64,000 nucleotides of DNA, from NCBI GenBank assembly GCA_030848705.1, contig CM061244.1, positions 51,749,190-51,813,189 of the forward strand, in the 5' to 3' direction. Each line of letters starts with the position of its first letter. The stretch's first letter is position 1. Below, piece after piece: positions 1 to 10,354 of this stretch. The notes beneath the pieces are model-generated. The model ran no database searches. It was given only the letters and a program-made list of their open reading frames with translations, and was not told where the DNA came from. The position numbers were made by a program, and so were the translations under genes. This DNA is from Heracleum sosnowskyi (taxonomy: Eukaryota; Streptophyta; Magnoliopsida; Apiales; Apiaceae).

Positions 1-290
1 CAAAGTCTGGAGTGAAGGATGATCATGTTAGGGTTAGACCACAGACTTTATGCACTCACTATGGGAGCACTTGGCATTCCATTTATACTTGCAAGAGTTA
101 GCATGCTATTTATCACAATTATTATGAGTTGAAGCCCAACTTGAAATGGGTTAGAGCAAACTCTGCAAGTGTAAAGTCTGATACTGTTAGCTTAAACTCT
201 GTTGATAGTAATTCCGCTGTAAAAGCTAACAATGTTAAGAAAGCCAAAGGATCCAAGCAAGTCTGGATCCTTAAATCTAACTCTTTGTAA
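1..290 (+). pseudogene. gag: gag 3' end (intron-encoded part) of element A, decayed
   Basis: The reading matches the last ~95 codons of the B gag: the WHSIYTC half of the final zinc knuckle, then a tail ending in QVWILK and a TAA at 288-290. Decay is visible. The knuckle cysteine of the CKHCG motif in B is a tyrosine here, and a TAG interrupts the reading at about 100-102. By comparison with B and D this whole stretch lies inside the predicted gag-pol intron, so it would be translated only from unspliced RNA. The donor side is outside the window. Confidence 0.8.
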
Positions 291-296
291 TTGTTT

Positions 297-307
297 GTGA
301 TTGCAGG
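297..307 (+). promoter_or_regulatory. Predicted 3' splice site before pol (element A)
   Basis: GTGATTGCAG ends at 306, just downstream of the gag stop (288-290) and immediately before the first pol codon at 307. The same TGATTGCAGG word occupies the same place in B and D. The TGA at 298-300 is in the pol frame, so that frame opens only after the acceptor. The splice-site role is inferred from B, D and the intron-less element C. Confidence 0.65.
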
Positions 308-3300
308 GCACAAGGGAAAGTACCCTAGTCTTGGACAGTGGATGTTCAGGACACATGACTTGAAATAAAGCCCTGCTATCAGACTATGAGGAGAAGGCTG
401 GCCCAAAAGTTTCCTATGGAGATGGCAACATAGGACGTACTATGGGATATGGCAATATCAATCTTGGAAGTGTCATCATCACAAATGTAGCTCTAGTCCC
501 AGGACTCAAGCATGACTTGCTTTCTGTGAGTCAAATCTGTGACAGAGGTTATCATGTAGATTTTCAACCTGAATACTGTGAGGTTATCAGCAAATCTACA
601 GGGAAAGTTGTTCTAGTTGGACACAGACGAAATAATATATATGAAGCAAGTTTGGTAACAAACTCTGAAGGAAAAGCTGTGTGTCTGTCTGTAAAAATGT
701 CAAATGAAGAGAGTTGGAAATGGCATAAGAAGCTCTCTCATCTAAACTTGAACAACATCAATGAGCTAATTCGAAAAGATCTTGTAAGGGGACTTCCAAA
801 GTCAATACTAAGCTTAGATGGTCTGTGTGATTCTTGTTAAAAGGCCAAGCAAAGGAAGTCATCTTTCAAGAGTAAATCTGAATCTTCAGTTGTGGATCCT
901 TATCATCTTCTTCATGTTGATCTATTTGGTCCAGTCAATATAATGTCTCTTGGCAGAAAGAAATATGCTCTAGTCATTGTTGATGAGTACACTAGGTACA
1001 CATGGGTGTATTTCTTAGCAAAGAAGGATGAAACTGCCTTAATTCTAATGGATCATGTAAAGCTACTGGACAAAGGATCACAGTATAAAGTGAAAATTAT
1101 CAGGAGTGATAATGGTACTGAATTCAGAAATGCAATAATGGAAGAATTTTGTAAAGAAAGAAGAGTGAAGCAAGAATTTTCTGCACCTGGTACTCCACAG
1201 CAAAATGGTGTAGTTGAAAGAAAGAACATAACTCTAATCGAAGCTGCCAGAACAATGCTTGAAAAAGCAAAATTGTCAACCTACTTCTGGGCAGAAGCTG
1301 TTCAAACAGCTTGTTTTACTCAAAATGCTACACTGATCAACAAGCATGGGAAAACACCATATGAGATGGTGAAAAATAAGAAGCCAAATTTGAAATATTT
1401 TCATATTTTTGGATGTAAGTGCTTTGTGTTGAAAACTCATCCTGAACAATTGACAAAGTTTGACTTAAAAGCTGATGAAGGAATTTTTGTTGGATACCCA
1501 CTGTCAACTAAAGCATTCAGAGTCTACAATCTGAGAACTAAAGTAATCATGGAATCTATACATGTGTCATTTGATGACAAGAAAATAACTAGAATAGAAG
1601 ATGAAGAATATCATGATCAACTTCGCTTTGAAAATGAAGATCTAAACTCTGATGACGTAAACTCTGATGAAGCAAATCCAACAAACTCTGATGAAGCATA
1701 CTCTGAACCTCTACTGGTAAACACTGAGGAAGTTTCTCTGACAGAACAAAATAGAGAACCAGTTGAGGGGGAGCGTGAAGATACTTCAGCAACATCTCAA
1801 AATGATGACTCAAATTCTGAAAGTGATTCAGCTGAAGAATCAAATAGAAACTCTGGGTTAAACTCTGAAAGTTCAAATACTGAACAGTCAAATTCAGGGG
1901 GAGTCTCAGAGAATGCAAATGGTCAAGAAGAAAATCAGGAAAGCATGGATCAAGGGGGAGGATCTAATAATAATAATAGAAGCCAATTACCTACAACAAG
2001 AAGGTGGACACAAGCCCATACACCTGACTTGATAATTGGAGATCCAGAAGCTAGTGTAAGAACTAGAAGTGCTACAACTAATGAATGTCTGTTTCATGCA
2101 TTCTTGTCTCAAACTGAGCCAAAGAAAGTGGAAGAAGCTATTCAAGATGCTAACTGGATAACAGCTATGCAGGAAGAGTTAAATGAATTTGAAAGAAATG
2201 AAGTATGGACCCTTGTACCAAGACCCAAAAACAGATCTATTGTTGGTACACAGTGGGTTTTTAGAAACAAAACAGACAGTGATTTGAGTGATTACAAGGA
2301 ATAAGGCTAGACTTGTGGCTAAAGGCTATTCACAGCAGGAAGGAATTGATTATGATGAAACCTTTGCTCCAGTTGCTAGATTGGAGGCAATAAGGATTTT
2401 TCTGGCTTATGCTGCTCACAAAAAGTTTAAAGTCTTTCAGATGGATGTGAAAAGTGCTTTTCTCAATGGGAAACTTGAAGAAGAAGTGTTTGTTGAACAA
2501 CCACCAGGGTTTGTAGATCCCAAACATCCAGATTATGTCTACAGGCTTGACAAAGCTCTTTATGGACTAAAGCAAGCACCTAGAGCATGGTATGAAACTC
2601 TGGCTCAATTTCTTTTAGAAAGTGGGTTCACTAGAGGTACAATTGACAAAACCTTGTTCTATTTCAATACTGGTAATGATCTGTTGTTAGTTCAAATCTA
2701 TGTGGATGATATAATTTTTGGGTCTACTAATGACAAACTCTGTAAGAAGTTTTCAAAGCTTATGCAGTCGAGATACCAAATGAGCATGATGGGAGAGCTT
2801 AGTTATTTTCTAGGCTTACAAGTAAAGCAAACAGATGATGGGATTTTTATCAATCAAGCAAAATATACCAGAAATCTTCTCAAGAAATTTGGTATGCTTG
2901 ATAGTTCATCTGCAACAACTCCCATGGCTACTGCAACAAAGTTAGACAAAGATACAGGAGCTTCAGTAGATATGACAAACTACAGAGGAATGATTGGGTC
3001 TCTTCTTTATCTTACTGCAAGTAGACCAGACATCATGTATGCAACTTGCCTTTGTGCAAGATTTCAAGCAGATCCCAGAGAACCTCATCTAATAGCTGTG
3101 AAGAGAATTTTCAAATATCTCAAAGGAACCATAACCCTTGGTTTGTGGTACCCTAGAGAATCAGAGTTTAAATTAATTGGTTAATCTGATGCAGATTTTG
3201 CAGGTTGTAAGATAGACAGAAAAAGCACAAGTGGAAGCTGTCAATTTTTAGGTGACAGATTAGTTTCTTGGTACAGAAAGAAACAGAAATCAATTTCCAC

Positions 3301-3643
3301 ATCCACAGCAGAAGCAGAGTATATTGCTGCTGGTAGCTGTTGTGCACAGATTTTATGGATGAAGAATCAATTGCTGGATTATGGATTAAGGTACTCTAAA
3401 ATACCTATTTTCTGTGATAATCAAAGTGCTATTGCTGTGACAGGTAATCCAGTACAGCACTCCATGACCAAGCACATCAGCATAAGGTATCATTTTATCA
3501 GGGAACATGTGGAAGAAGGAAATATTGAGCTTCATTTTGTGTCTACAGACCAACAGCTTGCAGATATCTTCACCAAACCTTTGAGTGAAGCTACCTTTAT
3601 AAGGCTGGTAAATGAACTTGGAATGGTCTCTGGTTTTGACTAG
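307..3643 (+). pseudogene. pol: Copia pol of element A (protease, integrase, RT, RNase H), inactivated
   Basis: Ty1/Copia domain order is readable throughout. The protease LDSGCSGHM begins near 340. The integrase zinc-binding WHKKLSHLN and a CDSC follow, then the catalytic core with [14 protein letters not shown] and NGVVERKN, the RT with [10 protein letters not shown] near 2700, and the RNase H region ending in the ADIFTKPL tail. Breaks relative to B are a TGA at 361-363 (a glycine codon in B), a TAA at 838-840 (glutamine in B), a +1 insertion near 2285 that changes frame before the RT, and a TAA at 3182-3184 (tyrosine in B). An acidic linker between integrase and RT, rich in N-S-D repeats, spans roughly 1600-2000. 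No functional polyprotein can come from this copy. Confidence 0.95.
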
Positions 3644-5011
3644 AGATACTGGTTAGACTCAAAATCTATACTTCTATGATTTGGTGCTCGTGTTTCTTTG
3701 CATATGTTAACTATCATTCTACCAGTTTGTCAAACTCTGTTCGTCATACTCTGTTACACATACTCTGTTAGTCATACTCTGATGTTAAACTCTGATTGTG
3801 ATTTTGTCTGAAACACATGGACCGATGTAGAAAATTGTATGAAGCATGATTTTCAGTAAGTAATCATGAATCTTTCTGAGTGATATGAATTCTGATTTCA
3901 AAATGTGCAGAAATTTTACACAGCATGATACTGTCTCTATATTTATAGCATCTCTTAGTTTATTGATCCTATACACTGAGTCTGTATTAGCTGTTTGCAC
4001 TTTCTCTCATAAATTAATTGTATTAACTGATGAAAAGTCTAAACTCTGATAATTAGTTGCAAATATTTCACCCTCAAATTAAAAGATGCAAAATAAGCAC
4101 AAATTCCTTTGAGATCATGTTGTGCCTAGGAAGACCCAGGAACTTATTGTATGAAATAAAGACTAAAATCTTTGATTTTTGGTGACTAGTGCCAACCACT
4201 GATTACTGGAAAAATAAAAAAAAATAAAAAAAATTATTAAAAAAAATAAAATAAAATAAAAATCGAAGGGGGTGAAAATAATAAATTTAGAAGTACAGAG
4301 TTTAGATGAGATCAGATTTTATATTATACATGAGAGTTTGGGCAACCAGTTTTTACTGATTTATTTTGTGGATTTTATGCACTTTGAGATGATCTAAATA
4401 TTTATATTCAGTAAACTCTGCTAAGTCACACACAATTATTCACACCTGTACAGTTTGTGAAAAGAGTTTATGAATAAAGAAGGAGGATTGGTAAACACTG
4501 ATGAACTGTGTACTCTACGCCGAGGTAATTTAATTTTAATCTCTGATGATTAAAATAAATTTTGTTTGTTTCAGACATATTATGATTTTGAGAAAAGACA
4601 TTTGTTTTGAAAATTCAAAAGAGAATGATTAGATAGTTGTTCAAGAGTGTATTAAACAGAGGAGAGAGGTTGAGTGTCTAGGAAAGTGTAAAAGGCGGTA
4701 ATTATTGCTATTTTTATTGCGCATGTGCATTGGAAACTGCCAATTACTGCTGTCAGTCATTGCATGTGTGCCACGTGTCCCACTCACACGATTCACGGAG
4801 TAAGACAGTTGTGTGTATTGATTAGAAACTGTTCAGTTTTTAATTCTTTCTTTTTGTATTAATATACAATACACAAATTCGTTTGAAATTTTCACAACTT
4901 ACTCTAATTCATACTCTTACTATCACACACACATTTTCACAAACACTTTTCTGCATACATCTCTCAAACACATTCTTGAAGTATAAACACTGTTTTCTTT
5001 GAAATATTCTA
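3644..5011 (+). other. Non-coding spacer between pol and third ORF (element A)
   Basis: There is no sense ORF. It begins with a run of ACTCTG-containing repeats (3730-3800). It then has two blocks that match B almost base for base (3919-4000 and about 4097-4210), an A-rich tract (4208-4262), and an acceptor-like TTTGTTTCAG ending at 4574. The 5' leader of the third ORF follows. A 71-codon antisense ORF (3785-4000) exists in B too, but its residues diverge as if shifted in frame, so I read the conservation as RNA or DNA based rather than protein based. Confidence 0.7.
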
Positions 5012-8000
5012 ATGGCAACAACTATGTTACAGTCTTTTGGTCTCGATTATGTTCCTAACAACTATGCAGCACCACTATCTACTGAAAACGTCCCAGAGGC
5101 GTTTCACCTTTTTCAAACTTTTCTTGCTCAATCTGATATTGGCCAAGCTTTAGTGGAACCAACAAGGTTATCTGGTACTCAAATCAAAGCCTTCTGGGAA
5201 ACAGGTGTATATGATGATGGAGGTGAATCGGGCACTCCCTCGATTGTCTTTGAATTTGCTGAACAAGAGTATGTGGTTACTCCAACCACTGTTAGAGATG
5301 CTCTTGGATGTGAAGATTTCAATGCGTTCACCATTTCTGTTGGTGACTCTGATCTCCAGCGTATGATGAGGGAGATTGGTTACTCTGGGTCTTTGGCAAG
5401 GACAGGTAATCTGAAGCGACCATTCTTGAGGAAGGAGTGGAGTTTCTTTTTCGACTGTATTACAAGGGCGTTTGGAAAGAAGTGTACAAATTGGGATGCT
5501 ATTCCAATCGATAGTCTACAAATTGGGTATTCTCTTCTCTATGGTACTCATTTTGATTTTGGTAGACTAGTTCTTATTAATATTGGTGAAAAGATGACAG
5601 AGAATAGGAATGTAGTTTACTTTGCTCATTTATGTCAATTAATCTTTTCTTTGTGTGTTGATGGGCTTGAGATAGCTGAGGAGGAGGTAATTCCCTCATT
5701 TAAATTGCATAAGAGAATATTTTCTGATCTCACAAAAAAAGATATCAAGAAAGGAAATGTTGGTGACTTGATGCTTCCTGCTTCAGTCCAACAATTCTTA
5801 AACCCTCTACCACAACCACAAGCACAACAAGAAACTGACCAGCCTCTAAACTCTGAGCCTCTTCCATCTACATCTCAAAAGCCAAGGGCTGGGGGTAGGA
5901 TTAAGCATAGAGCGTTAAAGGCTGTCCAGACTGCTACAACTCTAAATACTGATGATGTTACAGTATCTGTTGGTACTTCAAGAAGAAAGAAGAGAGCAAA
6001 TAGACCTGTTTCTGATGCTAATGTGCTTTCTGAAGAAAATGAAACTGCTAATGCTAAGAAAAGGAAGCTTGTTGCTGCTTACCTATTTGATGATATAGTT
6101 CAAACTTTGGCTTCAGATTCTACAAATGTTGAAGTTCCCGAGGTTGTAATTGAAGATGCTACTGTGCCTGAGGAAGCCAGAGCAGATACTGATAATAATG
6201 ATGATGTTAATGATGATTTTATTGAACCCATCTTAGAAATGGATTTTGAAAATGAAATTGAAGCACATCCCTCTGCAACTCTAGAAGAGTTTGGAAGTAT
6301 AAATGAAACAGAGGATGTGGCAGCTGATCAACCTACACTTATCATAGATGAGTCACTAGCTACTCATACAGAGATTCTCTCTGTTAATCACCAGGTAATT
6401 GAAAAAGGTGAAGAGGTTGATCAGACAGCAAAGGCTGTAGATGCAGAAAATATTGTTGAGGAAACTGCAGAGAATAATCTTGAAGCAACTGCAGATATTG
6501 CTGTTGAATCTACTGCTGTTCATGCTGAAAATGAAGACAATGCTCAAGACAAAATAAACTCTGAACAGATCGCAAATGCTGATGCTCAAGAAACATTTGC
6601 TGAGAATATTCCTCATTCTTCAAATGCTAAGTCTTCTACAAAGTCTGATGATGATCATGATGATTCATCTTCTCAAAGACTTTCTGCTCAACCAAATCAA
6701 AAGGACATTCAGCATGGCACTGAACTTCATTATCAAAATATGTACTTTTCCAAGTGGTCAAACAAGGATTGCATATTCACTGATCAAAGGGCTGCTGACT
6801 TTGTCACAAAATCTGCTGAATCAATTACGAATCCAGAACTTCTTACACATCTCAAGGCAACTATTGTTCAAGTCAAATCTCTTCACAATCGTTTTGATGA
6901 AACTCAGAAGTCAGTTACTGGGTTGAGAAATTATGTGGTTGCTAGAGATATGTCTCTAAAGCAAGATAAGTCTATGTTGCTTACTCTGGTCGAAGATCAA
7001 GAAGTTTTCAAGAACAGATTGACTAAGGTTGAAGACAATCAGACTGTAATGTCTGCTAAGCTTGATACTATTGCTGCTTCACTGGAATTGCTCACCTCAG
7101 TGTTACTTCAAGATGATGTCAAAAAGGGGGAGAGAGTACTTAAAGACAAATGCAAAAAGTCTCAAACTCTGAGTAGACAGGATGATTCTACTGATGGTGG
7201 TGCAAAGGGAAAAGATTTCAAATCTAAATCTACTCTACAACAAGGAAAGCTAACATCAAACTTTGATGCTACAAACTCTGAAAGGACAAACACTGGTGCT
7301 CAATCTTCTTCAAGAGCTAGAAGCTTATTGCTTACTTCTCAACCAAACACTGATGAAGAAATTGCAGCTCAGCTATTTATAGAAGAACATGGTGCTGATG
7401 CAACCATAAAAGACATTCAAGCTGAAGAATTGATGCTAGCTGAAGAGCATGAAAAGAAGTTAAAGTATGGGAAGTTGAAGAAAGTCAAGAAGGCTTTAAG
7501 GCCAAAGGAAAAAGGAATTGTAATCAAGGAAAATGTAAACTCTCAACAGAGTTTACAATATTCAAGAAGGCCTGTTGAAGCTAGCTCAGATAAAGGTAAA
7601 GGGAAGCTAGTTGAAGAAAAACTAGTACAGAAGAAAGCTCAAACAACCTCTGACATTGCTCAAGTTGTTCAAACAATAGAATCTGTGACAACCTCTGATA
7701 CCACTCAAGTTGTACAGACACAATTATCTTCACAATTACAAAGGACTTTTGCCAAGCCAATCACTGTTCAACACTCTTTGATTCCAGCAAATATAAATCT
7801 TCTCCAAAGCAGAACACTCATGGGAAAAGAATCAAGAGATAAATCTGGGCTTGGATCTCATAGAGAGAAAAGAGTGAACAATAGTCCAATGGATCACACT
7901 TCTTTAGCTGAACCTGGTGTTGGGGTAACTCAAGAAAATCTTGATACTTTAGAATCAGTTCAGTTAATATACCACAGAGGGTTAAAGAAGGATTTTCTGT

Positions 8001-8506
8001 TATACTTCAAATCTGATGGCAGAGTATACAGAGTTAGTGAAGATGATATTGGTTTAAAGATGAAAGAAGAACTGGAATATATGTTGTATATGTTGAAAGT
8101 TAAAAATCAAAGAACTCATCAAGCAGCCGAGGTGTTAAGAAGCAGAATGATGAAAGCTAGAATTCTTTCTGGTTTAAAGTCTGCTGGCTCTTACATACCA
8201 AGGTTCAGAGATTACAATGGAAAGCTTGTTGAGATGCAAAGAAACAGTGCAAGACTCAGAACAGATTTTGGCATAAAGGTGTTGGAATTTAATCTGGAAT
8301 CAGATAAATCCTTCATAATAAAGCTAGGAAATGATATGAGGAAGAACAACATTTATTCACTAAGGGCAGCTATCTACCAAACTGGAGAGAGTGATCCAGA
8401 GTTAAGGGAGATAAAGAAAATAATGATAGCTGAGTTAAAAAGAGATGAAAGAAAACTACTTCAGGACTACATCAGGACTGTGCCTGACATTGAAGAGATT
8501 AAGTAA
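5012..8506 (+). CDS. Third ORF of element A, 1,164 aa (SIRE 'envelope-like' position)
   Basis: This is intact from ATG to TAA. Residues 1-270 form a globular domain resembling the plant 'putative plant transposon protein' (Transposase_32-like) family, with the block RKEWSFFFDCITRAFGKKC. Then come basic clusters RRKKR near 324 and KKRKL near 350, a long acidic low-complexity region, a predicted coiled coil at about 610-720 ending in DDVKKGE, a K/E-rich linker, and a conserved C-terminal domain (about 975-1164) containing SLRAAIYQTGE. I see no signal peptide and no hydrophobic stretch long enough for a membrane span, so an envelope role is not supported by the sequence; nuclear-type basic motifs are. 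ORFs in this position in SIRE elements are customarily called env-like. The function is unknown. It remains open although pol of the same copy is dead. Confidence 0.85.
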   Translation: MATTMLQSFGLDYVPNNYAAPLSTENVPEAFHLFQTFLAQSDIGQALVEPTRLSGTQIKAFWETGVYDDGGESGTPSIVFEFAEQEYVVTPTTVRDALGCEDFNAFTISVGDSDLQRMMREIGYSGSLARTGNLKRPFLRKEWSFFFDCITRAFGKKCTNWDAIPIDSLQIGYSLLYGTHFDFGRLVLINIGEKMTENRNVVYFAHLCQLIFSLCVDGLEIAEEEVIPSFKLHKRIFSDLTKKDIKKGNVGDLMLPASVQQFLNPLPQPQAQQETDQPLNSEPLPSTSQKPRAGGRIKHRALKAVQTATTLNTDDVTVSVGTSRRKKRANRPVSDANVLSEENETANAKKRKLVAAYLFDDIVQTLASDSTNVEVPEVVIEDATVPEEARADTDNNDDVNDDFIEPILEMDFENEIEAHPSATLEEFGSINETEDVAADQPTLIIDESLATHTEILSVNHQVIEKGEEVDQTAKAVDAENIVEETAENNLEATADIAVESTAVHAENEDNAQDKINSEQIANADAQETFAENIPHSSNAKSSTKSDDDHDDSSSQRLSAQPNQKDIQHGTELHYQNMYFSKWSNKDCIFTDQRAADFVTKSAESITNPELLTHLKATIVQVKSLHNRFDETQKSVTGLRNYVVARDMSLKQDKSMLLTLVEDQEVFKNRLTKVEDNQTVMSAKLDTIAASLELLTSVLLQDDVKKGERVLKDKCKKSQTLSRQDDSTDGGAKGKDFKSKSTLQQGKLTSNFDATNSERTNTGAQSSSRARSLLLTSQPNTDEEIAAQLFIEEHGADATIKDIQAEELMLAEEHEKKLKYGKLKKVKKALRPKEKGIVIKENVNSQQSLQYSRRPVEASSDKGKGKLVEEKLVQKKAQTTSDIAQVVQTIESVTTSDTTQVVQTQLSSQLQRTFAKPITVQHSLIPANINLLQSRTLMGKESRDKSGLGSHREKRVNNSPMDHTSLAEPGVGVTQENLDTLESVQLIYHRGLKKDFLLYFKSDGRVYRVSEDDIGLKMKEELEYMLYMLKVKNQRTHQAAEVLRSRMMKARILSGLKSAGSYIPRFRDYNGKLVEMQRNSARLRTDFGIKVLEFNLESDKSFIIKLGNDMRKNNIYSLRAAIYQTGESDPELREIKKIMIAELKRDERKLLQDYIRTVPDIEEIK
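7114..7133 (+). promoter_or_regulatory. Candidate internal polypurine tract in third ORF (element A)
   Basis: TGATGTCAAAAAGGGGGAGA is identical in A, B and C although the surrounding third ORFs are diverged. The A5G5AGA run has the look of a retroelement plus-strand primer and is longer than the LTR-proximal tract. It also encodes the conserved DVKKGE motif, so protein constraint is an alternative explanation. Confidence 0.45.
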
Positions 8507-8639
8507 CTGAAGTCTGTAAGTTTTAAAAGTTTTCTGTTCTAAGTTAAAAATAAACTCTGTTTTGTTCTAAACACTGCATTTGTTGTATGTTTTGACATCA
8601 TCAATTATCTTTTAACTTGTACATTTTTGTTATGCACAA

Positions 8640-8651
8640 GTTGGGGGAGAT
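8640..8651 (+). other. Polypurine tract, element A
   Basis: GTTGGGGGAGAT sits directly before the TGTTAG start of the LTR, the normal position of the plus-strand primer. Confidence 0.85.
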
Positions 8652-9143
8652 TGTTAGATATAATTGCTGATGATTGTTTATCAGTGTTTACGCAACAGGT
8701 ACTCGTCAGAGTTTATGATAGAAGCCAGTCAGAGTTTGTTAAAGTCTGACGGGGTGAAAGTTTGCTGAAGCTGTCGGTGCTAATATGAAGATTCTAGAAG
8801 CAATATATCTTGAAGATGGAAAGAAGCAAGATATATTGAGATAGCTAAAGAAACGGGATAGAAGACAGAAGCAATCCTAATTTGATATAAATTGTATAGC
8901 TAATTTATAGGAATATCAATTAGATATTGAATCTATGTAGCTGTGTACTATATAAACACAGATAGGTTAACCCTAAAAGGTATGCGAATACTGAATACAT
9001 TATTCTTGTAACCTAGCAGCTCTCTGTGATATTTTACATCACTGAGAGAAGAGTTATTTAATATAATTCAGTTTATTGATCATAAACAGTGTTCTTGATT
9101 GTTCTTCTCATACATATATTGATTATATATTGTGTATTCGGCC

Positions 9144-10107
9144 CAGTGGCGGATACAGGATTTGAAGAATGGTGGGTCACAAATTTACGCTCCTCGAGTA
9201 TTGCTTTGGTTGTCTCTTTTGCACAAGCATTAATAATATCTTTTTGAACTATCGGAGAAGTAAGTTGACAATTACCCGGGGCCATTTTCAAAACAACTTT
9301 AGAATATTCAGGATCATGTTCCGAAAGAAGAGCCAATAATGAAATGAAATTACCTCTATTCATTGAGTTTTCGGATTCATCATGTCCACGAAATGGGAGC
9401 CCCTGTAGTAAAAGCCATCTAATAGCGGTAATTGATGCCTCCAATCGCTTACGATATGCACTCATGATCTCATCTGTTTGTTTGGATAAAGCAGTAACAA
9501 TACTGCCCTTTTGTTTCGTAAACAACTCCATAGTGATCACTGCATTGTTATGAGAACTTGTGTGCTTGCCAACATGATCTCTGATTGTCTCTATTCTGTT
9601 CCAAGCCTTGAAACCTTCACTAACAAAAGCGTCACCTCCTGCTGTATTTTCAGCTTTAAATAAATAACAAATGAAACAAAAAGCGGCATCCTTAAAGACA
9701 CTATATTCTAGCCAAGGTCGCCAACTAGAATCAAACCATTTCACATTAAATCGACGCTCCTTTGTTCCAAATAATGTTTTAGGAAATACATGATCTACCG
9801 GTTGACAAGGCCCCCTTTGTATGTACATTCTCCTTACTAAATCCCTCTCGTTAGGATGAAAATCAATCAACTTTTTTCTTTTTCCCGGATCATGTGAAAG
9901 ATTAACAATATCGACGACCGGTGGAGGTATAGTGACCGATGGAGAAGAACCTTGTGCGCTTGGTTGAGGTGCCCGAGTGATATTAATTTCCGGAATAGGA
10001 TTTTCTTCACTTGTTTGAACTTGAGAAGCATTTTCCGTAATTGGTTTTTTGCTAAAGAAACTTGAAATATCTCGCGTATTTGACCTTTTCATTGTGTTAA
10101 TATACAC
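9144..10107 (-). pseudogene. hAT transposase N-terminal fragment (TTF-type zinc finger / DUF4371-like)
   Basis: The reading opens at 10107; a second Met at 10092 (MKRSNTRDISSFFSKK) looks like the true start because SFF-K openings are typical of TTF-type hAT transposases. Visible features are a proline/serine-rich N-terminus, the block WFDSSWRPWLEYS, zinc-finger-type FCFICYLF and HVGKHTSSHNNA, and an arginine/leucine helix region. The protein reaches about KETTKAI and then runs straight into the terminal repeat and LTR sequence. The catalytic RNase H-like core and the C-terminal dimerisation domain are absent. It could not transpose itself; it might at most bind DNA. Confidence 0.85.
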
Positions 10108-10341
10108 AAATCAACTCATATAAAAAAAATCACTGTGGCATTTTGACAAACACCTTGTAACCTCTCTTTTCTCTTTAGCAAATTGCAACTTTTGATAAAC
10201 AAACGGTTTGGCACAGCAGGTCAGCAGCAACTAGCAAGTCATTGATATGTTAATATATATATAAAAAAAATTAAAAAAAAATTTAAAAAAAATAATGGTG
10301 GGTCCTGTGACCTACTATGTTCTATACTCCCTCCGCCACTG
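9144..10341 (-). mobile_element. hAT DNA transposon, internally deleted (1,198 bp)
   Basis: The terminal inverted repeats CAGTGGCGGA and TCCGCCACTG are perfect over 10 bp. They are flanked by a perfect 8-bp target duplication ATTCGGCC (9136-9143 and 10342-10349), diagnostic of the hAT superfamily. It interrupts the LTR of element A. The only coding content is the N-terminal part of a transposase on the minus strand. The remainder is AT-rich, with an A/T run at 10256-10295. Confidence 0.95.
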
Positions 10342-10354
10342 ATTCGGCCTAACA

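Larger units (their letters stand above)
1..10354 (+). mobile_element. Element A: SIRE/Maximus-type Ty1/Copia retrotransposon, 5' part outside window, 3' LTR split by hAT
   Basis: The order is gag 3' end, pol, a 1.4-kb spacer, a large third ORF, a polypurine tract and the 3' LTR. This is the layout of SIRE/Maximus Copia elements. It is close in sequence to element B throughout, so the two belong to one family. The pol is dead (three nonsense codons and a frameshift) while the third ORF is open. The 5' LTR and most of gag lie left of the window. The sequence after the LTR end starts GATTG, which would be the target-site duplication if GATTG also precedes the unseen 5' LTR. A inserted into the related element E. 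Confidence 0.93.
8652..10354 (+). repeat. 3' LTR of element A, interrupted by hAT
   Basis: It starts TGTTAGATATAATTGC and ends CGGCCTAACA, as in element B. The LTR sequence is 8652-9143 plus 10350-10354 (about 497 bp without the insertion and one copy of its duplication). A TATATAAA box lies at 8949-8956, the likely core promoter. The hAT element sits 5 bp from the LTR end. Confidence 0.92.

Noticed and set aside
3785..4000. 71-codon antisense ORF in the A spacer, same length in B (45357-45572)
   Set aside because: The residues diverge abruptly as if indels shifted the frame, while the DNA stays similar, so protein conservation is not supported; recorded instead as a conserved non-coding block.
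5012..8506. Calling the third ORF a viral envelope gene
   Set aside because: No signal peptide, membrane span or glycoprotein-like pattern; only its position after pol resembles env.
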